Part shown: in pieces, positions 37,895 to 46,787 of the stretch | How the letters are laid out: the number at the start of each line of letters is the position of its first letter | Position numbering within the stretch: position 1 is the first letter of the stretch | Origin: an uncultured Prevotellaceae bacterium | GTDB lineage: Bacteria > Bacteroidota > Bacteroidia > Bacteroidales > Bacteroidaceae | Assembly: GCA_946540735.1 (NCBI GenBank) | Contig: CAMNIN010000020.1 | Location: 1-54,377, forward strand | Length of the DNA: 54,377 bases | Direction of reading: 5' to 3' | Made by a program: the position numbers and the translations under genes | Notes under the pieces: generated by a model | What the model was told of the DNA's origin: nothing | Seen by the model: the letters and a program-made list of their open reading frames with translations, nothing else | Databases searched by the model: none

Positions 37895-40800
37895 CTATTC
37901 CTTTCTAATCCATAGGATTTCGCCTGATTGTATATCAATAGTGAACATGCCTTCGTACTTCGCTTTTTTCTGCATGAGGGAAATCTCACCTGTCTTGGGG
38001 TGGATTCGATAGATGGTATAGCGTCCTGACAAAATCGGCAGACTGGCCTTTCCTCCTCGACCGTAGAGGAGGTAGCCTTTCGTCGCATCTCCGAGGACGA
38101 GGCTTCCATTGCCCTCCAGCGGGCGCATTGTGATGATGTCGGCCAAAAGGGCGCGCTGCAGGACTCCCGCTTCAGCACGGACGGGAATGTTGGCGAGCGA
38201 CCCGCCTCCCATCAACACGGCCCACCCGTTTTCCGGATATTGCTGCGAGAAATAGGTGACGGCTTTCTCGGGATAGCGTTCGCGGTATTCCCGAACGGCA
38301 CGGTAGACCTCGTCGAAACCAGTCTTGCCGACGCGCCATTTGCGCATCCATTGCCGTGGTGCTAAGTTGCGGCCTGCCTCTGGTGCCCAGGTCTCTGTGG
38401 TGTTGTGGTGCCAATAGCGTATGTCGATGATATCCACTACCTTGCTCAGTTCGGGGTCAGACAGGATGCTGTCTTGCGCGTCTTTCGTGCAGCTCAGTGC
38501 GATAAGGGGATGCAGCCCGGTCTCTTTTTCCCATTGGGCGATGGTGCTGAGCCAGAAACGGGTGAAATGCAGCGGACCGGTGTATTCGGAACTGATCAGG
38601 TGGACGGTGTTGGACTGGTTTCTCAACTCCTCAAGGCACATGCGGATATACTGCTGATGAAGGGGACGGAGAATGCTGTCGTTTTCGTTGTAGAACTGCT
38701 CGGCGATGAAAATGCGCTTGTCGCCGGCGAAGGGCACGGGCTCGGGGAAATCGGTGGCGTTGATGTTGTTGACAGGACGCCATGGACAGTCCACCCAATG
38801 AGCTCCTGCCTCCAGGATATTGTGCTGGAAATAGTGGCAGTTGAAGAGCAGGATGCCTCGCCCGGATGCCTGTTCAGCGAAAGTCCTGAGCCTCTGCCAG
38901 TACCATTGGTTGGGACGGCTGAGGTCATAACGTGACAGACCGTCCCACGCAGTGCCTTGTCCGCTGCGGCTGAAGGGTTGCTCGTAGAAGGGTGCCCACA
39001 CGTCTCCATCGGCTCGCCTCACTCTTTCATGGTCGGTGCGACGGAGGTCATACCAGAGTCCGTAATGGTGGTAGAGACTGCTGTAGTGGTGTGTGGAGAG
39101 GTAGTCGACGACGCTGTCGAGACGGTCGGTCCACCCTGTGCCCTCACGACCTGGCACGAAACGGGTGATGGCTGGCTTTGCGGCATTCTCCACGAAGTTG
39201 TCTTTCACCCGTCCGCTCCACCAGGGAATGTCATATTGGTTGCCGGTGATAAGCAGGGCTCCGGATGTGAGATAGCCGTTCTGGCATCTGATTTCTTTGG
39301 GGGAGGCTTCCTCCTGGGTGACAATAGGCTTCTTGCCTGTCTTCATGGGGCGCATGACAGTGAGGGGTGCGTGATAGGGGATGCTGTCCATCCACATCTC
39401 AAGGGTCATGCGGGGGGTGGTGAGCGACTCCATCGCCAGACTCATGGCCTGTTCCACCGTCGGTGAACTGGTGGCATTGGTGGAGCGGGGTAGGAGATGG
39501 GCGTTTCGCTTGAGCAGTGTGGCGACGGTGCCCGAGTCTTGTCCTTGGGAGATGAGCCTGTGCTCCAATTGATCGTAGAAGAGTGAACGGGGTGACACGT
39601 GGTCGTTGCTGCTGGTCCATTCTCCGTCTCCGGTGAGCGTGCCCCAGCATCCGTGTGCACTGCATCGGTTTTCTTCGTCGGGGGAGTAACAGGTGATGGT
39701 GGAGGCGGTGCACTGCCAGAGCATCGAGTTGGCGGTGTTCCAGCCTGTGCCAAACTGAAATTGGTCGAGGTTGCCGAAACGGATGTCGCTGCCGTCGATA
39801 TTCACGATGTCAAACAGCAGGCCAGCCGCCCATGAACCGATACTGCCGCTGAAACCCAGTGACTCCTCACCCTCGCACTGCACGAATGCGTTGGGACCTG
39901 CGGCGCAATAGCCTGCGGCGAAGTCATGGATGCCATGCCGAGAGACACAACGCTGGAAAAGGGTCTGCTGACCGCGGGTGAGGAACACCTGCCGGCGCCA
40001 GCCTCCCACTTCCGATACGGGTTCTGTGGCGATGCAGTCCTCTACGGTGATGCGGCTGGTGCCTTTCTGCAAGTTGACGGCACTGCCCGCCAGATGGTGG
40101 AAGTCGACACGGCGCACCCAGCAGTCGCGGGCGTGGTCGATGAAAATGCCGTCCCAACAGTGGTCTTCGTCTTTGGGATTCCAACTGTGAATTTCCGACT
40201 CCAGCGTCAGGTTCTCGATACCGCATTCCGCAATCTCGCCGTTGGCGGCGTGTCTGAGAATAAATGCTCCGCCATAAAGAGGAGAGAGCGTGGTGGTGAT
40301 GGGGGCGTCGATGATGATGTCGCGGCCTTCGACGGCTGTGATGGTCCGGTCCCAGGTGATGTCGATGTCCGTAGGCTTCCATCCTGTGTAGTCGAGGCCT
40401 CCTCCAAAGTCTTCCATTCCCAAGTGTGAGATCCACTCCCGGGTGGAGGGGCGGATGATGCGGATGCGGTCGCCGGGTCTCAATGGTGAGTCAGATGAAG
40501 CCAGAGTCAACTTCGTGGCTCCTGCCGGCACTGTCACGTTTGCGAGAAAAAGGGTGTCGGATGTGGCGGCGGCAGGGGGCATGGCGTCACAACCTTCCAC
40601 ATAGAAGATAGCTCCCCGGTCGACACCGCATTTCAGGAGTTTTGTCTTGTCTTTTCCCATTCCCCTGACGACAATGCCAGATGCCGTGATGCGCAGCGGA
40701 CGGTCGAGCTGATAGGTGCCTGTTCCGATCAGGATGGTGCCTCTGTGCCCTTTCGCATCAGGTTTCTTTGCTGAAAGCTCATCGATCGCTTGTTGTAGTC

Positions 40801-41017
40801 GTAGCGAACAATCTCCTGCCTGCCATTCGACCAGCAGGTCTGCCCCTACGTCGGGAATGGATTCTTCCGAAGCGTGGTATCCGCATGTGGAGTAGTCCAT
40901 GGGGACAAAGAGTTCTTTCCTGGCTTTCTTCTGGGCTGATATTCCCATGCAAAGGCTGGCACATATCAGTGTAGTGATGATTCTTTCAACGGTCATGATG
41001 TTTTCTTTTATCGACAT
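37895..41017 (-). CDS. Exported beta-helix / putative TIM-barrel hydrolase (DUF6298-like)
   Basis: 1040 residues from 41017. ATG 40996 (M-T-V-E-R-I) gives a shorter, more typical signal peptide and is a real alternative. Residues about 60-480 are a pectate-lyase-like beta-helix starting with the usual G-T-I-L-I-G-T-G-T-Y-Q-L and including C-W-V-R-R-V-D-F-H-H-L-A-G-S-A-V. Residues about 560-930 look like a second, barrel-type catalytic domain (G-I-L-L-F-N-C-H-Y-F-Q-H-N, V-H-L-I-S-S-E-Y-T-G-P). This arrangement fits what I recall as DUF6298 proteins of pectin loci. It has its own promoter region and follows the susCD terminator, so it is separately transcribed. Confidence 0.68.
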   Translation of the reverse strand: MSIKENIMTVERIITTLICASLCMGISAQKKARKELFVPMDYSTCGYHASEESIPDVGADLLVEWQAGDCSLRLQQAIDELSAKKPDAKGHRGTILIGTGTYQLDRPLRITASGIVVRGMGKDKTKLLKCGVDRGAIFYVEGCDAMPPAAATSDTLFLANVTVPAGATKLTLASSDSPLRPGDRIRIIRPSTREWISHLGMEDFGGGLDYTGWKPTDIDITWDRTITAVEGRDIIIDAPITTTLSPLYGGAFILRHAANGEIAECGIENLTLESEIHSWNPKDEDHCWDGIFIDHARDCWVRRVDFHHLAGSAVNLQKGTSRITVEDCIATEPVSEVGGWRRQVFLTRGQQTLFQRCVSRHGIHDFAAGYCAAGPNAFVQCEGEESLGFSGSIGSWAAGLLFDIVNIDGSDIRFGNLDQFQFGTGWNTANSMLWQCTASTITCYSPDEENRCSAHGCWGTLTGDGEWTSSNDHVSPRSLFYDQLEHRLISQGQDSGTVATLLKRNAHLLPRSTNATSSPTVEQAMSLAMESLTTPRMTLEMWMDSIPYHAPLTVMRPMKTGKKPIVTQEEASPKEIRCQNGYLTSGALLITGNQYDIPWWSGRVKDNFVENAAKPAITRFVPGREGTGWTDRLDSVVDYLSTHHYSSLYHHYGLWYDLRRTDHERVRRADGDVWAPFYEQPFSRSGQGTAWDGLSRYDLSRPNQWYWQRLRTFAEQASGRGILLFNCHYFQHNILEAGAHWVDCPWRPVNNINATDFPEPVPFAGDKRIFIAEQFYNENDSILRPLHQQYIRMCLEELRNQSNTVHLISSEYTGPLHFTRFWLSTIAQWEKETGLHPLIALSCTKDAQDSILSDPELSKVVDIIDIRYWHHNTTETWAPEAGRNLAPRQWMRKWRVGKTGFDEVYRAVREYRERYPEKAVTYFSQQYPENGWAVLMGGGSLANIPVRAEAGVLQRALLADIITMRPLEGNGSLVLGDATKGYLLYGRGGKASLPILSGRYTIYRIHPKTGEISLMQKKAKYEGMFTIDIQSGEILWIRKE

Positions 41018-41085
41018 GCTGTTTCATACATTTGATGGGCAATGGCCCATCTGCGCCGCTAATTTAATGAAAAAGCTCCAACTTA

Positions 41086-41115
41086 CAAAATATTTTGCCT
41101 GGAACTGATATACAA
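41086..41115 (-). promoter_or_regulatory. Probable promoter for the 1040-aa beta-helix gene
   Basis: On the reverse strand TATTTTG (41092-41086) is one base short of the TAnnTTTG consensus, and a TTG lies at 41115-41113, 20 bp upstream. It sits between the susD terminator and the gene start, leaving a leader of about 60 nt. Confidence 0.4.
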
Positions 41116-41123
41116 TGATTACA

Positions 41124-41159
41124 AAATCGGGGTGCACCTGTCATGGCGCACCCCGATTT
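41124..41159 (-). terminator. Strong hairpin terminator after susD
   Basis: A perfect 12-bp stem (aaatcggggtgc at 41124-41135 pairing with gcaccccgattt at 41148-41159) with a 12-nt loop, 26 bp past the susD stop. On the reverse strand the stem ends ...GATTTTGT, a short U-rich tail. Its symmetry means it could also stop + strand transcription. Confidence 0.75.
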
Positions 41160-41185
41160 CAGTTGATATAGAGCAATCTCTCATG

Positions 41186-43450
41186 TCAAGGCAAGGTGTC
41201 AGAAAGCGGATCGAAGAGACCGTCTGCATTGCGGCCCAGATCATGCCATCCGACAGTCTGATGCAATGTCGGGTTGGTTTGCATGGCGTTCTGACGCAGT
41301 CCCAGGAAGTAGTATGTCGGACGATACTTGATGGTGAGGGCATCGTCATTGCCATCGAGATTGACATCCTTGCGGCCCAGGAATACCTCATAGAACTCGG
41401 CCAGTTCTTTCACCTTGTCGTTGTTGTAGGTGCCGTTGATATAGCTCATGTCCTCATCCAATGACAGTCCGGCAGCCGGACGGTTGCCTTCCGTGGGGTC
41501 GGTGGTGGAGGCGTCAAGGCAGTAGAGCACGATCTGATGGCGCTTCGTGCCATTAAGGGGCTTCACTCCGAGGTAATTGCAGGTGTTGCCTCCAAAACCG
41601 GTGAGGGCCCATGTCGATTTGATGGCCGACTGTCCCTCGCCACCGTCGAAGAGCATCCAGCGGTGCATGTCGCCATAGCGGGTGCCTTCATAGGCAAGCT
41701 CGATCTGGCGCTCATAGAGAATGGCTGCGAAGAGTTTGGCGCGGTCTCCGCCGATGTCGGTGGGAAGTCCGTAATTGTTGGATGAGGTGTAACCGACGCG
41801 GGCCCGGATCTGCTGAAGCGCACCGACGGCCTCGTCGTAATGACCGGCACCACAGGCTGCCTCGGCGAAGTTGAGCAGCACCTCGGCATAGCGCATCGAG
41901 AGCAGCGGAGCGGCGTTCTTCATGAATCCCTTGGGATTGCTCTGGCTGTTGATATACTCATAGAACGGGGTGGTGTGCAGATGGAGGTCATCGGTGCGCT
42001 TGCGCACGTAGATGGAGTGGCTGCTGGCCTTGTCGGTGGTCTGCGTGAGCAACTCGGGCCAGTAACCGCTGGATGTGGTCACCTTGTCGAGGTCTTCTTC
42101 CTTGTCGTTCCACATATAACTCCACAGGCAGTATTTGCGGCCGGTGTTGTAAACATCGGCGGGGATGATGCCATAGAGTGAGGCGTCTGAGAGGTCTACT
42201 CCGCCCTCGCTCCACTGCCATTCCACACCGGGGAAGGCGAAGGTGCGGTAGAACCGCGGGTCGCGGTTGAGCCAGAATTTCAGCTTGTCGTAGGGGATGG
42301 AGCTCTGACCGGGTTTCAGACCGTCGGCCATGGGGAAGAGGTCGACCATCTCGGCTGTCGGGGTGTAGCCGCCGCCGCCATTGGTGTTGCGCGGGCGGAT
42401 GGAGTGCTCCCAACGGTTGTATTTGCCGTAGTCGGGCTGTCCGGAGACATTGTCCTTGGTGTTGTGCAGGGTGATGAAGACGGCTTCGTTCACACTACCG
42501 TCGGATCCCGTGTAGTCCATCCACATCCTGGCCCAGTTGGCTCCATTGTTGGCACCTCCGTCAGTGGCATGTGCCAAACCGAAGTTGCCGGCTCTCAACT
42601 TCTCGATGGCGGTCTTGTTGGCCGTATAGGCGGCTTCCCAGCGGCTGATGTCGTCGGCGCGGTTGAACACCGGACTGGCGTAGTAGAGCAGCGTCTTGCC
42701 AAGCATGGCTTGTGCCAGGCCTGAGGTGATGCGGCCGAAATCCTGGGCTTCATTGGGCCAGCGTGCAGGCAGCATCTCAGCAGCACGGGTGAAGTCCTGG
42801 CAGATGAAGTCGATGCAGTCCTTGGTGGTCTGACGGGGAACGATGAGGTCGCTGCCGTCACCTCCCTCGCCCAGGATGGGATCCTGCACGTGGTCGATGA
42901 TGGGCACACCGCCGTAGATCGTCACCAGGTGATAGTACATGTATGCGCGGAAGAAATAGGCCTGGCCGAGCAACTCGTTCTTCTGCTCGTCGGTGAGGTC
43001 GGACTTCTGCACGTTCTCGATTACGTCATTGCAGTTGCGGATATGCCCCCATGGACTGTAGACGTCGTTGGCCACATAGAAGAAATCGAAATTGGTGCCG
43101 GAGAAGTTGTAGGTGATCTCTTCCTCTGGATTGACGAAGATGGAGAATCCGCCATACTCGTCGGTGCTCTTCGACCACTTGTCGGGATTGCCTACCGGCG
43201 TCCAGTCATTGGGCTTGTTGGTGCCGTTGCCATCACCTCCGTCGGCAGTGGGAAGCATCCAGTAGTAGAGATTGTTCAGACGCTCCTGAGCACCGTTGTA
43301 GTCGCTGTAGGCCGTCGTCTGGTTGAAATTGCCGTAGTTCTTCTTCTCTTTCAGGAAGTCATCGCTGCATGATGATACTCCAACGGCAATCGAGGCCAGC
43401 ACAAGGGCCGTTCCGAATATATTCTTGTTTTTCATCTTGAAATTCCTCAT
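41186..43450 (-). CDS. susD-like: SusD/RagB-family glycan-binding lipoprotein
   Basis: 754 residues, long for SusD (usually 500-650). ATG 43450 is used; ATG 43435 (M-K-N-K-N-I-F-G) is equally possible. Lipobox G-V-S-S-C is followed by S-D-D-F-L, the standard SusD N-terminus. TPR-like helices and the R-Y-A-E-V-L-L-N-F-A-E-A-A and L-A-Y-E-G-T-R-Y-G-D-M-H-R-W blocks are the typical RagB/SusD C-terminal motifs. It caps the SusC barrel and binds the glycan at the cell surface. It follows susC by 9 bp and precedes a strong terminator. Loops containing W-N-D-K-E-E-D are insertions relative to short SusDs. Confidence 0.92.
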   Translation of the reverse strand: MRNFKMKNKNIFGTALVLASIAVGVSSCSDDFLKEKKNYGNFNQTTAYSDYNGAQERLNNLYYWMLPTADGGDGNGTNKPNDWTPVGNPDKWSKSTDEYGGFSIFVNPEEEITYNFSGTNFDFFYVANDVYSPWGHIRNCNDVIENVQKSDLTDEQKNELLGQAYFFRAYMYYHLVTIYGGVPIIDHVQDPILGEGGDGSDLIVPRQTTKDCIDFICQDFTRAAEMLPARWPNEAQDFGRITSGLAQAMLGKTLLYYASPVFNRADDISRWEAAYTANKTAIEKLRAGNFGLAHATDGGANNGANWARMWMDYTGSDGSVNEAVFITLHNTKDNVSGQPDYGKYNRWEHSIRPRNTNGGGGYTPTAEMVDLFPMADGLKPGQSSIPYDKLKFWLNRDPRFYRTFAFPGVEWQWSEGGVDLSDASLYGIIPADVYNTGRKYCLWSYMWNDKEEDLDKVTTSSGYWPELLTQTTDKASSHSIYVRKRTDDLHLHTTPFYEYINSQSNPKGFMKNAAPLLSMRYAEVLLNFAEAACGAGHYDEAVGALQQIRARVGYTSSNNYGLPTDIGGDRAKLFAAILYERQIELAYEGTRYGDMHRWMLFDGGEGQSAIKSTWALTGFGGNTCNYLGVKPLNGTKRHQIVLYCLDASTTDPTEGNRPAAGLSLDEDMSYINGTYNNDKVKELAEFYEVFLGRKDVNLDGNDDALTIKYRPTYYFLGLRQNAMQTNPTLHQTVGWHDLGRNADGLFDPLSDTLP

Positions 43451-43459
43451 TGGTTATAA

Positions 43460-46400
43460 TTAGAACGAAACATTGATACCCATGGTGTATTTGCGGAGGT
43501 TGGGGTAACGGCCATAGCTGCCTGCCCAGGATGCCCAGCTCTTGTCAGGGTAGTTGTTGATGAAATTGATGGCATTCTGAACGGTGAGGTTCAGGCGGAC
43601 ACTGCTGATGCCGATGTGCTTCATCCACGTGCGGGGAAGGGTGTAGGCCACCATGACGTTGCGGAGCGTCACCGCTGTGGCATCAATCAGCCAGAATGAG
43701 GAGGCGGCAGCATTCACGTTGCTGTAGCGCATGTTGGGCATCTTGCCGGTCAGGTTGACGGGAACGGTGATCTGACCACTGGCATCGTAGATGTCCTGGT
43801 AGTTGAACATGTCGCGGAATGAGGAGGGCATGTTCTCGTATTCACAGTTGCTGGCAGCCTGACGGTAGTCGTTGCCCACGAGCATCTTGGCTCCCCAGCT
43901 GGCCGACATCTGGGCCTGGATGGAGAAACTCTTGTAACTGCCGCCCAGGTTGAGGGTGCATCCGTAGGGGTTGCTCGAGTATTCCGAAAGACGGATGTAG
44001 TCGTTGCCGGCGGTCACCTTGCCGTCCTTGGGGGCGTAGGTGCCGTCGCCGTTGTTGTCGCCTTGGATGTCCTCATAGATGAGCATGCCGGGACGTACCT
44101 CGCTCTTCGTCATTCCCATGTACTCCGTGATGTGGTACTTGTCGAAATATTCCTCTATGTCCTGGTAACTGCGGAACATACCGAGGCACTTGAAACCCCA
44201 CAGACCGCGGTCGGTGCGCTCGCCGCGTACCATGTCGTCATATTCGGGGATGGCTTGGAAATTGGTCTCCAGCATCTTGTTGTCGCTGAATCCGGTCGAC
44301 AGCTTCACCCAGTAGTTGATGTCCTTGCCGATCTTGTCGCGCCAACCGACGTTGAGCTCCCAGCCCCAGGCATCAAGCTCGCCGTAGTTCTCTGGCGTGG
44401 CCTGGGTACCGACGGTGGTGGGGAACATCGCTGTGCCGGTGCGGGTAGCGAACAGCTCGCGCCCACGGTCGTAGTAGAAGTTGAAGTCGAAGGTAAGACG
44501 GTTGCGCAGGAAATGGGCGTCGATACCGAAGTTGGTCTTGTAGGTCTTGTCCCAATGCACGTCGGAGTTCACTCCGGCTTTCGGCATGACAAGGGCGTAG
44601 CCCACGTTGCTGTTCAGACCGTTGCTGCCGAAGATGGCACCCTTGGCGGCGTTGCGCTCATAGAGCTGTGTCCAAAGCCAGGCGCGGATGTTGTCGCGGC
44701 CCATCAGACCCCATGAGGCGCGGAACTTGAGGAAATCGACCCATTTCACTTTCTCCTGGAACCAGCTCTCCTCAGAGATCACCCAACCGGCACTGATGGA
44801 GGGGAACTTGCCCCAGTAGTTCTTCGGTGCGAATTTGGTGGAGGCATCGGCGCGGAAGAGGATTTCCAACAGATACTTGCTGGCGTAAGCATAGTTGAAA
44901 CGGCCTACGTAGGAGAGCATGCCGCTCTCGGTGCGGTTGAAACTCACATCCTTGTCGCCGGTTCCGGAACTTGACTGGCCGTCCTGGTAGGCGATGAGGT
45001 CGGTGATGCTGCCGTAAAGGGGCTCGGCCCAGGCCTCGGTCTTCTCGATGGAGAACAGACCGCTCACGTCGTGCAGGCCAAACTGACGGGCATACTGTAG
45101 GGTGAAGTTGAACTGATAGCTGTCGCTGCGTGACATGTTGCGGCTCAGAAGGCCACCATTGCTCACCAGGCGGAGGACACTCATGGTGTTGTCGTCGTAG
45201 ACGGCTCCCTCACCGGTGTAGAGGTGACCGCCCGACCCTGTGCGGTTGAGCATGCGATAGACATCCTGGATGGTCTGCACGGTGTTGGTCTTGCTGTTGC
45301 TGATCGATTTGGAGTAGGACACCTTGGCAGAGAGGCCTTTCAACGGGTGGATCCAACCGAAGTCGAACTCCACGCTGCCGTTGATGCTGAGGTTGTTGCT
45401 CTGGTTCTGCACATTGTCGCTGTGGTTCTGCACAGCGGCGAAGTTGTAGAGCTGGGTGGCACTGGTGGGGATGGCGTTCTCCATGCCGCTGTAGACCAAG
45501 GGGTAGCCGCCCACGTAGTCGGGCACGAAGCGCAGGTGCGTCATCAGCCATTTGTAGTCATAGTCGGTGCCGCCGCCCTGGGGGGTGGTGGAGTTGTTGC
45601 GCTCTCCCCAGTCTCCGCTCACTTGGAGGGAGGTTTTCACATGCTTGCCGATGTTGGCGTTGATACCGGCGCGGAAGTTCCAGCGGTCGTAGTCGAGGTG
45701 GCCGATGTTACCATCCTGGGTGTAGTAGGAGACGCCAGCGAAATAGGTGGCCTTGTCGTTGCCGCCGTTCACGTTGATGTTGTGGCGCTGGGTGAGGGCG
45801 GCGCTCCATTCCTTGTCGAGCAGGTCGTAGTTCAGACTGCGGGCTGCGGCCATCTCGTCGGCTTGGAAGAGCTGGGTGCGCATCTCGATGTTGTCTTGCG
45901 TCGAGGTGTTGGCTGCACGGATGGTGTTGTACACCTTCATGTAGTCATAAGCGCTCAGCATCTTCGGGGTATAAAGGGCATCGGTCCAGCCGAATTGTCC
46001 GGAGTAGCTGATCTTCGGAGCGCTGTTCTGGCCTTGCTTGGTCTTCACGAGCACCACACCATAACCGGCGCGGGCTCCGTAGACTGCGGCCGAGGCGTCC
46101 TTCAGCACGGTGATGCTCTCCACCTCGCTGACGTCGAGGTTGTTGAACGCGGTCTCCGTGGAGATGAAACCGTCGATGACATACAGGGGGGTGGGGTCGG
46201 GCTCGCCACCGCGGGTGGCGTCTGGCGTCGTACTCCGGGCAAGTACGTCGCTCTGGCGGATATTGAGCGACGGACTCTGGCCGGGACGGTAGCCGTTGGC
46301 ATTCACGCTCACACCGTTGAACATGCCTACGAGGGCGTCGCCGAGGCTTCCCACGGACAGGTCTTGGATCTCTTTGGGGGTGATGGTCTCCACAGCTCCG

Positions 46401-46753
46401 GTGATGTTCTTCATCTTCTGCGAACCGTAACCCACGACCACGACTTCATCGAGACTCTGGTGGTCTTCGGCCAGATGGATGACTCCACCGGGCTTCACGG
46501 TCTGGGGCAGATAACCAATGTAGGTGACGGTGATCTTGGCATTGGCGGGCACCTCGATCTCGTAGTTGCCGTCGAAATCGGTCACAACGCCGCCTTGAGC
46601 CTGGCCAGCAATCTTGATGGTGGCTCCGATGACGGGCTCGCCGGTCTCATCGACCACCGTTCCCTTCACCGTCTGGGTCTGTGCCTGAGCCATGAGGGGA
46701 AGGGCCGTCATGGCTGCGCTCAGGCATAAACTGAGGATGAGTTGTCTTTTCAT
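43460..46753 (-). CDS. susC-like: SusC/RagA-family TonB-linked outer-membrane transporter
   Basis: 1097 residues. Signal peptide (cut after A-Q-A-Q); carboxypeptidase-regulatory domain about 27-110 (V-K-G-T-V-V-D-E-T-G-E-P-V-I-G-A-T-I); plug domain with V-V-V-G-Y-G-S-Q-K and the SusC signature V-L-K-D-A-S-A-A-V-Y-G-A-R-A; then a 22-strand-type barrel ending Y-T-M-G-I-N-V-S-F. No STN domain is present, so it should not signal directly through a FecR anti-sigma factor. It imports oligosaccharides captured by the SusD partner 9 bp downstream. It lies 34 bp after the DUF5123-type lipoprotein gene. Confidence 0.95.
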   Translation of the reverse strand: MKRQLILSLCLSAAMTALPLMAQAQTQTVKGTVVDETGEPVIGATIKIAGQAQGGVVTDFDGNYEIEVPANAKITVTYIGYLPQTVKPGGVIHLAEDHQSLDEVVVVGYGSQKMKNITGAVETITPKEIQDLSVGSLGDALVGMFNGVSVNANGYRPGQSPSLNIRQSDVLARSTTPDATRGGEPDPTPLYVIDGFISTETAFNNLDVSEVESITVLKDASAAVYGARAGYGVVLVKTKQGQNSAPKISYSGQFGWTDALYTPKMLSAYDYMKVYNTIRAANTSTQDNIEMRTQLFQADEMAAARSLNYDLLDKEWSAALTQRHNINVNGGNDKATYFAGVSYYTQDGNIGHLDYDRWNFRAGINANIGKHVKTSLQVSGDWGERNNSTTPQGGGTDYDYKWLMTHLRFVPDYVGGYPLVYSGMENAIPTSATQLYNFAAVQNHSDNVQNQSNNLSINGSVEFDFGWIHPLKGLSAKVSYSKSISNSKTNTVQTIQDVYRMLNRTGSGGHLYTGEGAVYDDNTMSVLRLVSNGGLLSRNMSRSDSYQFNFTLQYARQFGLHDVSGLFSIEKTEAWAEPLYGSITDLIAYQDGQSSSGTGDKDVSFNRTESGMLSYVGRFNYAYASKYLLEILFRADASTKFAPKNYWGKFPSISAGWVISEESWFQEKVKWVDFLKFRASWGLMGRDNIRAWLWTQLYERNAAKGAIFGSNGLNSNVGYALVMPKAGVNSDVHWDKTYKTNFGIDAHFLRNRLTFDFNFYYDRGRELFATRTGTAMFPTTVGTQATPENYGELDAWGWELNVGWRDKIGKDINYWVKLSTGFSDNKMLETNFQAIPEYDDMVRGERTDRGLWGFKCLGMFRSYQDIEEYFDKYHITEYMGMTKSEVRPGMLIYEDIQGDNNGDGTYAPKDGKVTAGNDYIRLSEYSSNPYGCTLNLGGSYKSFSIQAQMSASWGAKMLVGNDYRQAASNCEYENMPSSFRDMFNYQDIYDASGQITVPVNLTGKMPNMRYSNVNAAASSFWLIDATAVTLRNVMVAYTLPRTWMKHIGISSVRLNLTVQNAINFINNYPDKSWASWAGSYGRYPNLRKYTMGINVSF

Positions 46754-46787
46754 ATCGTATTGTCTTTTTTCGTTCTATTGTTGGATG

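Noticed and set aside
45224..46729. 501-codon + strand frame opposite susC
   Set aside because: It is composed of low-complexity His/Val/Gly runs typical of an antisense shadow. The - strand carries an unambiguous SusC.
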